A stretch of 37,048 nucleotides of DNA from assembly GCA_017462345.1 (NCBI GenBank), contig JAFTRI010000003.1, positions 1 to 37,048 on the forward strand. Reading direction: 5' to 3'. Numbering within the stretch: the stretch's first letter is position 1; each line of letters begins with the position of its first letter. Origin of the DNA: Muribaculaceae bacterium (GTDB lineage Bacteria; Bacteroidota; Bacteroidia; Bacteroidales; Muribaculaceae). Positions 8,411-16,098 of this stretch are shown here, in pieces. The notes under the pieces were generated by a model. It had not been told where the DNA came from. It searched no databases and was given only the letters and a program-made list of their open reading frames with translations. The position numbers and the translations under genes are program-made.

Positions 8411-9927
8411 GGACATTGAATTCGGCAAAAAATTTATTCTCAGGAATCGGGATTTCCATAATAACGATTTTACTTGGTTTCTTTACCCGAAAGATTTTTG
8501 TGGATAATATTGGAGTCGAGTATTTGGGCTTGAATGGACTACTTCAGAATATACTTGGTGCAATGACAATTATTGAAAGTGGTTTTGCAACAAGTGTTGT
8601 GTACAACATGTACAAGCCTATCGCAAATGATGATCGCCCTCGGGTAATAGCTTTGTTGCAACTATATCGGAAAGTTTATAGGTATATGGCATTAGGCGTT
8701 TTTATATGTGCTATGGCTATATATCCGTTTATTGATTTTTTCATAAAGGATGCTGAATCGTTACACTATCTGTCAATAGTGTACATGATATTCCTGTTTA
8801 ATTCACTAATTCAGTATTTTACGGCATATAAACAGGCTATAATAAATGCAAACCAGAAGAATTACAAATTGGCACTGATAAATATTGTTTATCAAATTGG
8901 ATTATATGCAGCAAAAATATTCATATTGTTTTATACCCAAAATTATATATTATACCTTGTAGTCGAATCGTTGTTTGGTCTTTGTCTTAATGTTGCTATT
9001 GTTCGTAAGGCTGACAAATTATACCCGTATATAAAGACGAAAGTAAAATATATCGTTGAGCCTGATGTAAGGAAAAATATTATAACAAATATGAAAGCTC
9101 TGTTTTTCAGTGTTCTTGGCGGGTATTTTATGCATTCGACAGATAATATTGTTATGTCGGCGTATATTGGGGTTGTTGTTGTTGGATTATATTCTAATTA
9201 TACATTGTTGTTAAGTACAATAAAGACTCTTGTCTCTCAGGTTTTGAATAGCTATTCGGAAAGTGTTGGTAATTTGATTGCTGTAGAGACGAAAGATAAA
9301 ATATATGATGTGTTTCGGACTGCCTTTTTTGTAAATTTTTTAGCAGTTTCAATTCCAGTTATTGTCCTATATAATACTATAACTCCATTTATTGATTGGT
9401 GGTTGGGTGAAGAATACGAACTTCCATATATAACAATGTGCATAATTCTGTTTAACTTCTATGTCGATATGATGAGAAGCAGCGCATTGACATTTAAGTT
9501 TAAATCGGGTATTTTTGTCCCTGATAGGTTTACTGCTCTTCTACAAGGTCTGATTAATTTGGTACTGTCAATATGGTTTGTGAAATATTGGGGAATTTCG
9601 GGTGTGCTGCTTGCAACTGGAATCAGTATAATGGCTATCGGCTTTTGGCAATGGCCTCGTCTTATATATAGGCACACATTTGAACGGCCGTTGTACAATT
9701 ATTTCAGGACATATTTTATATATACAATTATAGGCCTTATCGCTCTTGTTGTGTCATCTGTGGTATGTAATACGTATGAAATAGAAAACAGATTATTATA
9801 TGCAGTTTTTTCCGGATTGGTAACAATTATAATTACAGTTACAATATATTTTATAGCATTTCATAAAACTTTCCCATATAAAGAATTACAGCATTATGTC
9901 AGAACAGTTATCCAAAGAAAAAAATAA
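8407..9927 (+). CDS. wzx: Wzx-type oligosaccharide flippase (MATE/MOP superfamily)
   Basis: A 506-residue polytopic membrane protein with about a dozen to fourteen hydrophobic segments and the family opening GISIITILLGFFTRKIFVDNIGVEYLGLNGLLQNILGAM in positions 15-50, that is an N-terminal helix followed by the conserved YLGLNGL turn. It should flip the undecaprenyl-linked oligosaccharide from the cytoplasmic to the periplasmic side of the inner membrane. Length and layout fit the polysaccharide biosynthesis/flippase family. Coupled by ATGA to the upstream glycosyltransferase and by a 32-nt overlap to the acyltransferase. No partner Wzy polymerase is present in the window, which limits what the product could be. 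Confidence 0.85.
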   Translation: MRTLNSAKNLFSGIGISIITILLGFFTRKIFVDNIGVEYLGLNGLLQNILGAMTIIESGFATSVVYNMYKPIANDDRPRVIALLQLYRKVYRYMALGVFICAMAIYPFIDFFIKDAESLHYLSIVYMIFLFNSLIQYFTAYKQAIINANQKNYKLALINIVYQIGLYAAKIFILFYTQNYILYLVVESLFGLCLNVAIVRKADKLYPYIKTKVKYIVEPDVRKNIITNMKALFFSVLGGYFMHSTDNIVMSAYIGVVVVGLYSNYTLLLSTIKTLVSQVLNSYSESVGNLIAVETKDKIYDVFRTAFFVNFLAVSIPVIVLYNTITPFIDWWLGEEYELPYITMCIILFNFYVDMMRSSALTFKFKSGIFVPDRFTALLQGLINLVLSIWFVKYWGISGVLLATGISIMAIGFWQWPRLIYRHTFERPLYNYFRTYFIYTIIGLIALVVSSVVCNTYEIENRLLYAVFSGLVTIIITVTIYFIAFHKTFPYKELQHYVRTVIQRKK

Positions 9928-10882
9928 AAAGAGAATTGAGTACATCGATGCTTTAAGAGGTTTCACCATGATATTGGTGGTCGCCAATCACGTCAGCTCA
10001 TATTGTTCGGTAAATATATATATAACTGATTTTTTTGAATTATTTCGTATGCCATTGTTTTTCTTTATAAGTGGATTTATTCTGTATAAAAGTGAATTTG
10101 TTTGGAGTAGAACAAATTTGTACATGTTTTTGAAGAAAAAGTTTGTAATACAGATTATACCGACAATTGTATTTTTGGGATTGTATAATTTTGTGTTTTC
10201 AATACCAGATATAAGTCCGACATATAATGGATATTGGTTTACGCTCGCGTTGTTTATGCAATTTCTTTTATGGTCAGTTACCCGATGTGTATTCGGTAAA
10301 CACGAGAAAATAGCATTATTATTATTATTATTATGGGGAATAGTGAGCTGTATTGTCAGTTTTAAGATGGTGCCTGTTGCGGTCCAATATCTAACATTCC
10401 CTCTCGGGTATCTGATTTATTTTTTAGTTGGGATTGTTTCAAAGAAGTATTATGGGATTGTATATAGAATAATGAATAATACAAGTTTTATGGCAGTGGT
10501 AGTTGCGATGTTTTTCATTATCTCAATACTTTTTATCAATGATTATTTGGTATGCCTGCCAATAAGAATTACTCTTAGTCTGGTTGGGTTATTCTCGATA
10601 TTTTATTTTTTCGCAAACAATGCGTTATTCATGAAAGAAACTATTGTCGGAAAATCATTACAATTTATCGGACGCCGCACATTGGATATTTATTTGTTGC
10701 ATTATTTCTTTATTCAAGATTCAATGTCGTGGGTTAGGAATTTTTCAATTGAATCTCCGTTGATTTTGTTCGTAATATCATTATGTACGGCGTTATTGAT
10801 TATTGGCGTGTGTTTGATTATAAGTAAATTCATTCGAACAAATCGTTTGTTGGGAAAACTATTATTTGCTGCTAAATATTAA
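9896..10882 (+). CDS. Membrane O-acyltransferase (acyltransferase family 3)
   Basis: A 328-residue protein with about ten hydrophobic segments. The N-terminal motif RIEYIDALRGFTMILVVANH (residues 13-32) contains the conserved R/D pair and the catalytic-region His32, and FRMPLFFFISG (50-60) is the second family signature. These enzymes transfer acetyl or other acyl groups to sugars across the inner membrane, so it probably acetylates the operon's glycan. The start lies inside the flippase gene (32-nt overlap). A run of six TTA codons at 10316-10333 encodes consecutive leucines in a membrane helix. It is the last gene of the AT-rich run; I see no clear hairpin terminator after it. Confidence 0.84.
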   Translation: MSEQLSKEKNKKRIEYIDALRGFTMILVVANHVSSYCSVNIYITDFFELFRMPLFFFISGFILYKSEFVWSRTNLYMFLKKKFVIQIIPTIVFLGLYNFVFSIPDISPTYNGYWFTLALFMQFLLWSVTRCVFGKHEKIALLLLLLWGIVSCIVSFKMVPVAVQYLTFPLGYLIYFLVGIVSKKYYGIVYRIMNNTSFMAVVVAMFFIISILFINDYLVCLPIRITLSLVGLFSIFYFFANNALFMKETIVGKSLQFIGRRTLDIYLLHYFFIQDSMSWVRNFSIESPLILFVISLCTALLIIGVCLIISKFIRTNRLLGKLLFAAKY

Positions 10883-10951
10883 GAAATAAATTTAGTGTTT
10901 AATGGCTTTGGTATATAAAGAAATCATGTGAAAAATAAAGGCGGGAAAATG

Positions 10952-10981
10952 TTGCCGTGAATGAAATTCTTTGTAATTTTG
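10952..10981 (+). promoter_or_regulatory. Promoter of tRNA-Ser
   Basis: TTG at 10952-10954, 19 nt, then TAATTTTG at 10974-10981, an excellent match to the Bacteroidota -33/-7 consensus. Transcription would start near 10988, about 15 nt before the mature tRNA 5' end. Confidence 0.65.
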
Positions 10982-11002
10982 CCGGAGTAAAATTTGTCCG
11001 AA

Positions 11003-11089
11003 GGAAAGATGCCGGAGTGGACGATCGGGACGGTCTCGAAAACCGTTGTACCCTTACGGGTACCCAGGGTTCGAATCCCTGTCTTTCCG
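11003..11089 (+). tRNA. tRNA-Ser (anticodon CGA)
   Basis: An 87-nt class II tRNA. The acceptor stem pairs GGAAAGA (11003-11009) with TCTTTCC (11082-11088), leaving G11089 as discriminator base, as expected for serine. The anticodon stem ACGGT/ACCGT closes a seven-base loop CTCGAAA with anticodon CGA at 11037-11039, reading UCG. A long variable arm (GTACCC/GGGTAC pairing) is diagnostic of Ser-type tRNAs, and the T arm CAGGG-TTCGAAT-CCCTG is intact. CCA is not encoded. Confidence 0.95.
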
Positions 11090-11096
11090 CTAAAGT

Positions 11097-11134
11097 CGAA
11101 GATGCAGCATTGGCGTGTGTCTTCGTTTTTTTTT
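11097..11134 (+). terminator. Rho-independent terminator after tRNA-Ser
   Basis: CGAAGA (11097-11102) pairs with TCTTCG (11120-11125), immediately followed by nine T residues (11126-11134). The loop is long (17 nt), but the T tract and the position just after the tRNA support it. Confidence 0.6.
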
Positions 11135-11252
11135 ATGGAGTTGTGCCGTTATTGGCGTGCCACAGTGAATGGGGGCAGCAGGGAATCACTTTGCAGTAAA
11201 CTGTTTTAACTGAAATGTTGTTATAGTTATGACACGTTAATAATAATAGGCT

Positions 11253-11426
11253 ATGAAAAAGTACCGATGTACAGTATGTGAATGGGTGTATGATCCGGAG
11301 ACGGGTGACCCTGATGGCGGGATTGCTCCCGGAACGGCTTTTGAGGAACTTCCCGACAGGTATGGATGGGTATGTCCGGTGTGCGGAGAGGGCAGGGAAA
11401 TGTTTGAGATTGTGGATGAGGAGTAA
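11253..11426 (+). CDS. Rubredoxin (first of a tandem pair)
   Basis: A 57-residue rubredoxin: a small cytoplasmic electron carrier with one Fe bound by four cysteines. Both knuckles are present, C6-T-V-C9 and C41-P-V-C44-G, with the family core [21 protein letters not shown] between them. Odd points: the glycine that normally follows the second cysteine is Glu (C-E-W), and the loop before the second knuckle reads DRYGWVC, two residues longer than the usual DDWxC and than its neighbour. Start ATG at 11253 gives the standard MKKY N-terminus. No clear TAnnTTTG promoter is visible directly upstream. It closely resembles the next gene and is probably its duplicate. Rubredoxins in anaerobes often serve peroxide or superoxide detoxification; no partner is adjacent here. 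Confidence 0.88.
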   Translation: MKKYRCTVCEWVYDPETGDPDGGIAPGTAFEELPDRYGWVCPVCGEGREMFEIVDEE

Positions 11427-11465
11427 TGTCATAGCCGGAATCTATTGGCTGATAGATATTATCGT

Positions 11466-11496
11466 TTTGCCTGTTTCACTGATCTGTTTACCTTTG
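11466..11496 (+). promoter_or_regulatory. Promoter of the second rubredoxin gene
   Basis: TTTG at 11466-11469, 19 nt, TACCTTTG at 11489-11496: a full match to the Bacteroidota consensus, in the 104-nt gap between the two rubredoxin genes. The second copy is therefore likely to be expressed independently of the first. Confidence 0.65.
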
Positions 11497-11530
11497 TGAT
11501 AGAATATTAATCTCTTAAAATGAAATGGAT

Positions 11531-11695
11531 ATGAAAAAGTACCGCTGTACAGTATGTGAATGGATATATGATCCCGAAGTAGGTGACCCTGATGGCGGGA
11601 TTGCTCCCGGAACGGCATTTGAGGATATTCCCGATGACTGGACTTGCCCGTTGTGTGGAGTAACCAAGGAAGATTTTGAGTTAGTGGATGAATAA
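11531..11695 (+). CDS. Rubredoxin (second of a tandem pair)
   Basis: A 54-residue rubredoxin with C6-T-V-C9 and C39-P-L-C42-G iron ligands and the normal-length loop IPDDWTC before the second knuckle, so this copy has the canonical spacing. It shares with the first copy the unusual Glu after the second cysteine, the Trp in place of the usual aromatic Tyr, and nearly identical DNA over the first 90 or so bases, which points to a local duplication. An ATG at 11520 in another frame stops after four codons, so 11531 is the start. It has its own promoter. Cytoplasmic single-electron carrier; redox partners unknown. Confidence 0.9.
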   Translation: MKKYRCTVCEWIYDPEVGDPDGGIAPGTAFEDIPDDWTCPLCGVTKEDFELVDE

Positions 11696-11773
11696 CAGTA
11701 TCCTGCTGATTGCGTTATGGGCTGCATCATGATTTTATGGTGTGGCCTTTTAAGTGTGCAGTGCTCTCCGGCA

Positions 11774-11805
11774 TTTGTATGATTGGCTATTTATTCCTAA
11801 ATTTG
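11774..11805 (+). promoter_or_regulatory. Promoter of the DAACS symporter gene
   Basis: TTTG at 11774-11777, 20 nt, TAAATTTG at 11798-11805, a full consensus match, with the gene start 25 nt downstream at 11831. Confidence 0.65.
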
Positions 11806-11830
11806 GGTCAGAATCACTTATTGCAAAAAA

Positions 11831-13000
11831 ATGAAAGGAATTAAAATCGGGCTTTTGGCTCGAATAGTCATCGCAATTGCCCTTGGCGTCGGAGCCGGAT
11901 GCGTCCTGCCTGAATGGCTAGCACGGATATTTGTCACATTCAATTCGATATTCAGCGAATTTCTGGGTTTCATGGTTCCTCTGATTATTGTCGGCTTTGT
12001 CGCTCCTGCTATTGCCGATATCGGGAAAGCCGCGAGCCGTATGCTTTTGTTGACTGTGGTTCTGGCCTATACGGCAACGCTTTTTTCCGGATTTTTCTCA
12101 TATTTTTCGGGCCTGGCTATTTTCCCGTCGATGATAACTGAAGGCGTTCTGACTGCTCAGCCTGAAGGAGGTGCGGTTCTTGCCCCGTATTTTACTGTGG
12201 CTGTACCGCCGTTAATGTCGGTGATGACCGCTTTGGTTCTGGCCTTTGCTGTGGGTATCGGGTCTGCTCAACTGTCGTCTGTGGCGTTGCGTAATGTGAT
12301 GTCCGATTTTCGTGATGTGGTTAATTTTACTATTGTCAAGGCCGTAATCCCGTTGTTGCCGGTGTATATCTTCGGTATATTCATGAATATGACCGTCAGC
12401 GGTCAGGTGGGGCAGATTCTGCTTACGTTTGTCAGGATATTCGCTGTGATATTTTTTATGCACGTCGTTGTACTTGTGTTCCAATATTGTGTAGCCGCTC
12501 TGTTTGACCGTGAAAACCCGTTCCGGAGATTGGGAACGATGTTGCCGGCCTATTTTACTGCTCTTGGAACTCAGTCGTCGGCAGCCACGATTCCGGTAAC
12601 ATTGCGTCAGACGGTGAAAATGGGTGTGAAAAGCAATGTGGCGGGTTTTGTGATTCCATTGTGTGCAACAATACACATGTCGGGCAGTACATTGAAGATT
12701 GTTGCGTGTGCGCTTGCCCTGATGATGTCAGGTGGAATGGACTGCGGTCTGATGACATTTGCCGGCTTTATATGTATGCTTGGGATAACGATTGTTGCTG
12801 CTCCCGGTGTCCCGGGAGGGGCGATTATGGCATCTCTCGGGCTGTTGTCATCGATGCTGGGATTTACCGATGCCGACAATGCTCTGATGATTGCGCTTTA
12901 CATTGCAATGGACAGCTTCGGCACGGCATGTAATGTGACAGGTGATGGCGCTATTGCTCTGATTGTTAACCGTTTCTTTGGCGCGCGTGCCTTGCGGTGA
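11831..13000 (+). CDS. Dicarboxylate/amino acid:cation symporter (DAACS/SDF family), divergent
   Basis: A 389-residue inner-membrane transporter with the GltPh/SstT layout: eight membrane helices plus two re-entrant hairpins. HP1 carries SSAATIPVT (249-257), helix 7 carries ATIHMSGS (279-286), HP2 carries APGVPGG (324-330) and helix 8 carries DSFGTACNVTGD (361-372). Compared with GltPh, helix 8 keeps the equivalents of Asp394 (D361), Thr398 (T365), Asn401 (N368) and Asp405 (D372), but the substrate-carboxylate-binding Arg397 is Gly364, and the helix 7 NMDGT motif is HMSGS, losing the Na3 aspartate. An acidic amino acid is therefore an unlikely substrate; a neutral amino acid or other small carboxylate is more likely. 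Single-gene unit with its own promoter; convergent with the next gene. Confidence 0.85.
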   Translation: MKGIKIGLLARIVIAIALGVGAGCVLPEWLARIFVTFNSIFSEFLGFMVPLIIVGFVAPAIADIGKAASRMLLLTVVLAYTATLFSGFFSYFSGLAIFPSMITEGVLTAQPEGGAVLAPYFTVAVPPLMSVMTALVLAFAVGIGSAQLSSVALRNVMSDFRDVVNFTIVKAVIPLLPVYIFGIFMNMTVSGQVGQILLTFVRIFAVIFFMHVVVLVFQYCVAALFDRENPFRRLGTMLPAYFTALGTQSSAATIPVTLRQTVKMGVKSNVAGFVIPLCATIHMSGSTLKIVACALALMMSGGMDCGLMTFAGFICMLGITIVAAPGVPGGAIMASLGLLSSMLGFTDADNALMIALYIAMDSFGTACNVTGDGAIALIVNRFFGARALR

Positions 13001-13010
13001 CTTTTGTGTA

Positions 13011-13047
13011 TAAAAAAGTGCCGGAACATTACCCCCGTTCCGGCACT
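13011..13047 (-). terminator. Rho-independent terminator for the pRiA4b ORF-3-like gene
   Basis: AGTGCCGGAAC (13017-13027) and GTTCCGGCACT (13037-13047) form an 11-bp perfect stem with a 9-nt loop. On the minus strand it is followed by a run of six T (A run at 13012-13017 on the plus strand), so it terminates the minus-strand gene; there is no T run on the plus-strand side. Confidence 0.8.
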
Positions 13048-13072
13048 CATGAAGTCTTGTGGTGATATGTGA

Positions 13073-13624
13073 TCAGTATTTTTCGTCAAAAGACATTTCG
13101 TCAAAACCTTCAGCGTCAAATTCATCTTCGTTGAATTCGTCCGAGCCGTAGAAGTCCTCATCAAGGTCTTCGGTTGCAAGTGCAGCTTTAGCTTCTGCTT
13201 TCGCCTCAAATTCCTCGAAGTCCATATTTTGGGGAGGTGGTGTCCCCATTGAACATGTGCATACGGGATCTTTCAGGGTCTTTCCGGTAATGGTCTCTTT
13301 CATTTCGATGAAAAATGCGCGGTCGGTCATGTAGTCAAATACAAACATGAGTCTCTGTCCGTCATCGATGTAATCGCTGAGAATGGTTTCCTCCATCAGC
13401 CATACGTCCTGATCGGAATCTGTGTCCATGTCTTCGAGCGTGATTTCTTTCTCTTTTTCCCAGTTGTTGTCACACAAGAAGAATGAGCACATCTGGTTCT
13501 TGTCATATCCTACTGAGTCACAGATTGCATTTCGCAAATCAAGAAACGTTGCATCAGCGTCAATCTTAATTTCTCTCTTGAAGTTGTCGACTTCATCCGA
13601 AACAATGCGAAAATTAAATATCAT
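13073..13624 (-). CDS. Plasmid pRiA4b ORF-3-like family protein
   Basis: A 183-residue soluble protein. Residues 1-130 show the family pattern: an opening beta-strand IFNFRIVSDEVDNFKREIKIDADATFLDLRNAI, then a CSFFLCDNNWEKEKEITLEDMD segment, LSDYIDDGQRLMFVFDYMTDRAFFIEM, as in pRiA4b ORF-3/IS1096 TnpR-like proteins. The last 34 residues (150-183) are a highly acidic tail rich in Asp, Glu and Phe. The family is widespread and often chromosomal; its function is not known, and there is no transposase here, so it should not be read as a mobile element. It is a single-gene unit between two minus-strand terminators. Start at 13624 is the only Met in front of the domain. Confidence 0.72.
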   Translation of the reverse strand: MIFNFRIVSDEVDNFKREIKIDADATFLDLRNAICDSVGYDKNQMCSFFLCDNNWEKEKEITLEDMDTDSDQDVWLMEETILSDYIDDGQRLMFVFDYMTDRAFFIEMKETITGKTLKDPVCTCSMGTPPPQNMDFEEFEAKAEAKAALATEDLDEDFYGSDEFNEDEFDAEGFDEMSFDEKY

Positions 13625-13792
13625 ACCTTTTTCCTAAATGTAATTTTTCACTAAATACAGCCCCGATTGCATGATCGGGAAATATGGTGCGAATATAATA
13701 ATTTTACTGATACAAATCCCCAAAAATCCCTCCTAAATCTGCAAAGAAAAAATCATGCCGATTCATTCCGTATCAGTAACGGCTTAGACCGC

Positions 13793-13834
13793 AATAGAAA
13801 AGCGGAACTGCCGCTTGTGGGCAATCCCGCTTTA
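13793..13834 (-). terminator. Probable terminator of dnaK
   Basis: Downstream of dnaK on the minus strand AAGCGG (13816-13811) and CCGCTT (13805-13800) pair around a 5-nt loop and are followed by TTCTATT. An alternative longer pairing uses AAAGCGG at 13832-13826. The T tract is short, so confidence is moderate. Confidence 0.5.
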
Positions 13835-13859
13835 TCCTAATGTGGTTTAATTTGCTGTG

Positions 13860-15773
13860 TTACTTCACCTCCTCAAAGTCCACGTCGGTCACGTGGTCGT
13901 CGCCGGCATTACCTCCCTGAGGTGCTCCGCCTTGAGGATTGCCTCCTTGTTGGGCATTGGCCTGTGCCTGTTGCTGTGCATTGAGAATATCCTGCTGGGC
14001 AGCTCCGAATGAGGTTTCTATCTCCTTGATTGCGGCATCGATTGCAGCGATGTCCTGTGCTTTGTGTGCATCTTTTAGCTTACCGAGGGCGCTTTCGATT
14101 GCCGAACGCTTGTCGGCCGGTATCTTGTCGCCAAGTTCGTTGAGCTGTTTCTCGGTCTGGAAAATAATGGCATCGGCCTGATTCAGTTTGTCGATACGTT
14201 CTTTTTCCTTTGCATCGGCTGCTGCATTGGCTGCCGCTTCATCTTTCATGCGTTTGATCTCTGCGTCGGTCAATCCGCTTGAGGCTTCGATACGGATGCT
14301 CTGTTCCTTACCGGTGGCCTTGTCTTTTGCCGAAACATTGAGAATGCCGTTGGCGTCGATCTCAAATGTGACTTCGATCTGAGGGATTCCGCGGGGTGCG
14401 GGAGCAATCCCGTCGAGATGGAAGCGTCCGAGAGTCTTGTCGTCTTTAGCCATGGGGCGCTCACCCTGAAGTACGTGTATCTCAACTGATGGCTGATTGT
14501 CGGCAGCTGTTGAGAACACCTCGCTCTTTCGGGTCGGGATTGTTGTGTTGGCCTCGATAAGTTTGGTCATTACCCCGCCGAGAGTCTCTATCCCTACTGA
14601 CAAGGGTACGACGTCGAGAAGAAGCACATCCTTTACTTCTCCTGAGAGTACACCGCCTTGGATTGCTGCTCCGACTGCTACGACTTCATCGGGGTTTACT
14701 CCCTTTGACGGAGCTTTCCCGAAGAACTTCTCTACAATCTGCTGGATTGCAGGAATACGTGTCGAACCACCGACAAGGATAACTTCGTCTATGTCGCTTG
14801 CAGAGAGGCCAGCATCGCGCAGAGCCTGCTCACAGGGCTTGATTGTGGCCTGGATGAGACGGTCGGCAAGTTGCTCGAATTTTGCGCGGGTAAGTGTTTT
14901 AACCAAGTGCTTGGGAATACCGTTGACCGGCATGATGTACGGCAGGTTGATTTCAGTGCTTGTCGTGCTTGAAAGCTCGATTTTGGCTTTTTCGGCAGCT
15001 TCCTTGAGACGTTGTAACGCCATCGGATCCTGACGGAGATCCACTCCTTCGTCTTTCAGGAATTCGTCAGCAAGCCAGTCGATGATTACGTGGTCGAAAT
15101 CGTCTCCGCCGAGGTGGGTGTCACCGTTGGTGGATTTTACTTCAAATACGCCGTCGCCGAGTTCGAGAATTGAAATGTCGAATGTGCCTCCTCCGAGGTC
15201 AAATACCGCAATCTTCTGGTCTTTGTTGCTCTTGTCAAGACCGTAGGCAAGTGCTGCGGCTGTAGGTTCGTTCACGATACGCTTTACTGTGAGGCCTGCA
15301 ATCTCACCGGCTTCTTTGGTTGCCTGACGCTGGGAGTCGTTGAAGTAGGCGGGAACGGTGATGACCGCTTCGGTTACGGACTGTCCGAGATAGTCTTCTG
15401 CGGTTTTCTTCATTTTCTGGAGAATCATCGCCGAAATTTCCTGCGGAGTGTATTCGCGGCCGTCAATGTCGACGCGCGGAGTGTTGTTGTCGCTGCGCAC
15501 AACTTTGTATGGCACGCGGTCTGTCTCTTTTGCTACCTGATCAAATGTCTCACCCATGAAACGCTTGATTGAATATATTGTGCGTTTAGGGTTGGTGATG
15601 GCTTGACGTTTGGCGGGATCCCCCACTTTGCGTTCTCCACCGTCAACAAATGCCACTACTGAAGGGGTGGTGTTACGTCCTTCGCTGTTAGGGATAACGA
15701 CCGGATCGTTACCCTCAAGTACTGCAACACATGAGTTGGTTGTCCCTAAGTCAATACCAATGATTTTTCCCAT
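13860..15773 (-). CDS. dnaK: Molecular chaperone DnaK (Hsp70)
   Basis: A 637-residue Hsp70. The N-terminal ATPase domain starts [20 protein letters not shown] and holds [14 protein letters not shown]-type phosphate-loop signatures ([13 protein letters not shown]) and [19 protein letters not shown]; the substrate-binding domain has the [14 protein letters not shown] stretch, and the tail is a Gln/Gly-rich linker ending VDFEEVK. It folds and protects proteins in the cytoplasm with DnaJ and GrpE, neither of which is in the window. The frame stays open for 121 codons upstream, but that stretch has no Hsp70 similarity and runs into the divergent gene; the ATG at 15773 gives the exact family N-terminus. 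Length is normal. The upstream region has a palindrome that may control it. Confidence 0.97.
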   Translation of the reverse strand: MGKIIGIDLGTTNSCVAVLEGNDPVVIPNSEGRNTTPSVVAFVDGGERKVGDPAKRQAITNPKRTIYSIKRFMGETFDQVAKETDRVPYKVVRSDNNTPRVDIDGREYTPQEISAMILQKMKKTAEDYLGQSVTEAVITVPAYFNDSQRQATKEAGEIAGLTVKRIVNEPTAAALAYGLDKSNKDQKIAVFDLGGGTFDISILELGDGVFEVKSTNGDTHLGGDDFDHVIIDWLADEFLKDEGVDLRQDPMALQRLKEAAEKAKIELSSTTSTEINLPYIMPVNGIPKHLVKTLTRAKFEQLADRLIQATIKPCEQALRDAGLSASDIDEVILVGGSTRIPAIQQIVEKFFGKAPSKGVNPDEVVAVGAAIQGGVLSGEVKDVLLLDVVPLSVGIETLGGVMTKLIEANTTIPTRKSEVFSTAADNQPSVEIHVLQGERPMAKDDKTLGRFHLDGIAPAPRGIPQIEVTFEIDANGILNVSAKDKATGKEQSIRIEASSGLTDAEIKRMKDEAAANAAADAKEKERIDKLNQADAIIFQTEKQLNELGDKIPADKRSAIESALGKLKDAHKAQDIAAIDAAIKEIETSFGAAQQDILNAQQQAQANAQQGGNPQGGAPQGGNAGDDHVTDVDFEEVK

Positions 15774-15919
15774 AGTTCTAAATGTTTTATTATTGTTTGT
15801 TGTTTTATTGTCGTAATTGTTTTCGCCATCGTTTTCACGTTGACATCTTACATAAAAACAAATCTTGTGCCAAAAAGATTTCCAAATGGATAGTATATTA
15901 ATATATAGATTGTTAACTA

Positions 15920-15947
15920 TGTCAGTCGACTGACACGAAAACTGACA
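15920..15947. promoter_or_regulatory. Palindrome plus extra half-site upstream of dnaK (putative operator)
   Basis: TGTCAGTCGACTGACA at 15920-15935 is a perfect 16-bp palindrome. The right half, ACTGACA, recurs in direct orientation at 15941-15947, exactly 12 bp after the copy at 15929-15935. It lies about 150-170 bp from the dnaK start. It is not CIRCE (the HrcA site). Function is inferred. Confidence 0.45.
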
Positions 15948-16064
15948 TCCGTCTGCCAAAAACTGCATGCTCCGGCATCTTCCGTAAGTCTGTGGGAGGA
16001 ATGGTTTGGCTTGATGTATGGAGTTATAGTGTGTATGTAATAGTAGAGAAAGAAATAAAATCGC

Positions 16065-16072
16065 TATATTTG
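16065..16072 (+). promoter_or_regulatory. -7 element for the beta-helix gene
   Basis: TATATTTG fits TAnnTTTG and lies 26 nt before the ATG at 16099. No TTTG is seen at the usual -33 spacing. Confidence 0.45.
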
Positions 16073-16098
16073 TGAAAATTAAAAATAGCGGGTGAAGT

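Larger units (their letters stand above)
15774..16098. other. Divergent intergenic region between dnaK and the beta-helix gene
   Basis: This 325-nt gap holds the control signals of both genes: the 15920-15947 palindrome and direct repeat nearer the middle, a -7 element for the right-hand gene at 16065-16072, and an AT-rich dnaK leader. On the minus strand I find no exact TAnnTTTG between the palindrome and dnaK, so dnaK may use a non-standard promoter. No convincing small gene is visible. Confidence 0.5.

Noticed and set aside
10316-10333. (TTA)6 repeat in the acyltransferase gene as a phase-variation tract
   Set aside because: A three-base unit cannot shift the frame; it encodes leucines in a membrane helix. 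At most it could vary helix length.
10957-11209. Open frames across the tRNA-Ser gene
   Set aside because: They run through a well-formed tRNA and its terminator and have no protein-like features.
1112-11252. Site-specific integration into tRNA-Ser with flanking attachment repeats
   Set aside because: No copy of the tRNA 3' end and no integrase or transposase were seen in the window.
13073-13624. Reading the pRiA4b ORF-3-like gene as an insertion-sequence passenger
   Set aside because: There is no transposase or terminal inverted repeat beside it, and the family is commonly chromosomal.
15858-15873. Sigma-54-like -24/-12 sequence on the minus strand upstream of dnaK (TTGGCAC, then TTGT)
   Set aside because: The -12 GC is GT and the remaining match is modest; no activator site is evident, so it is not called a promoter.
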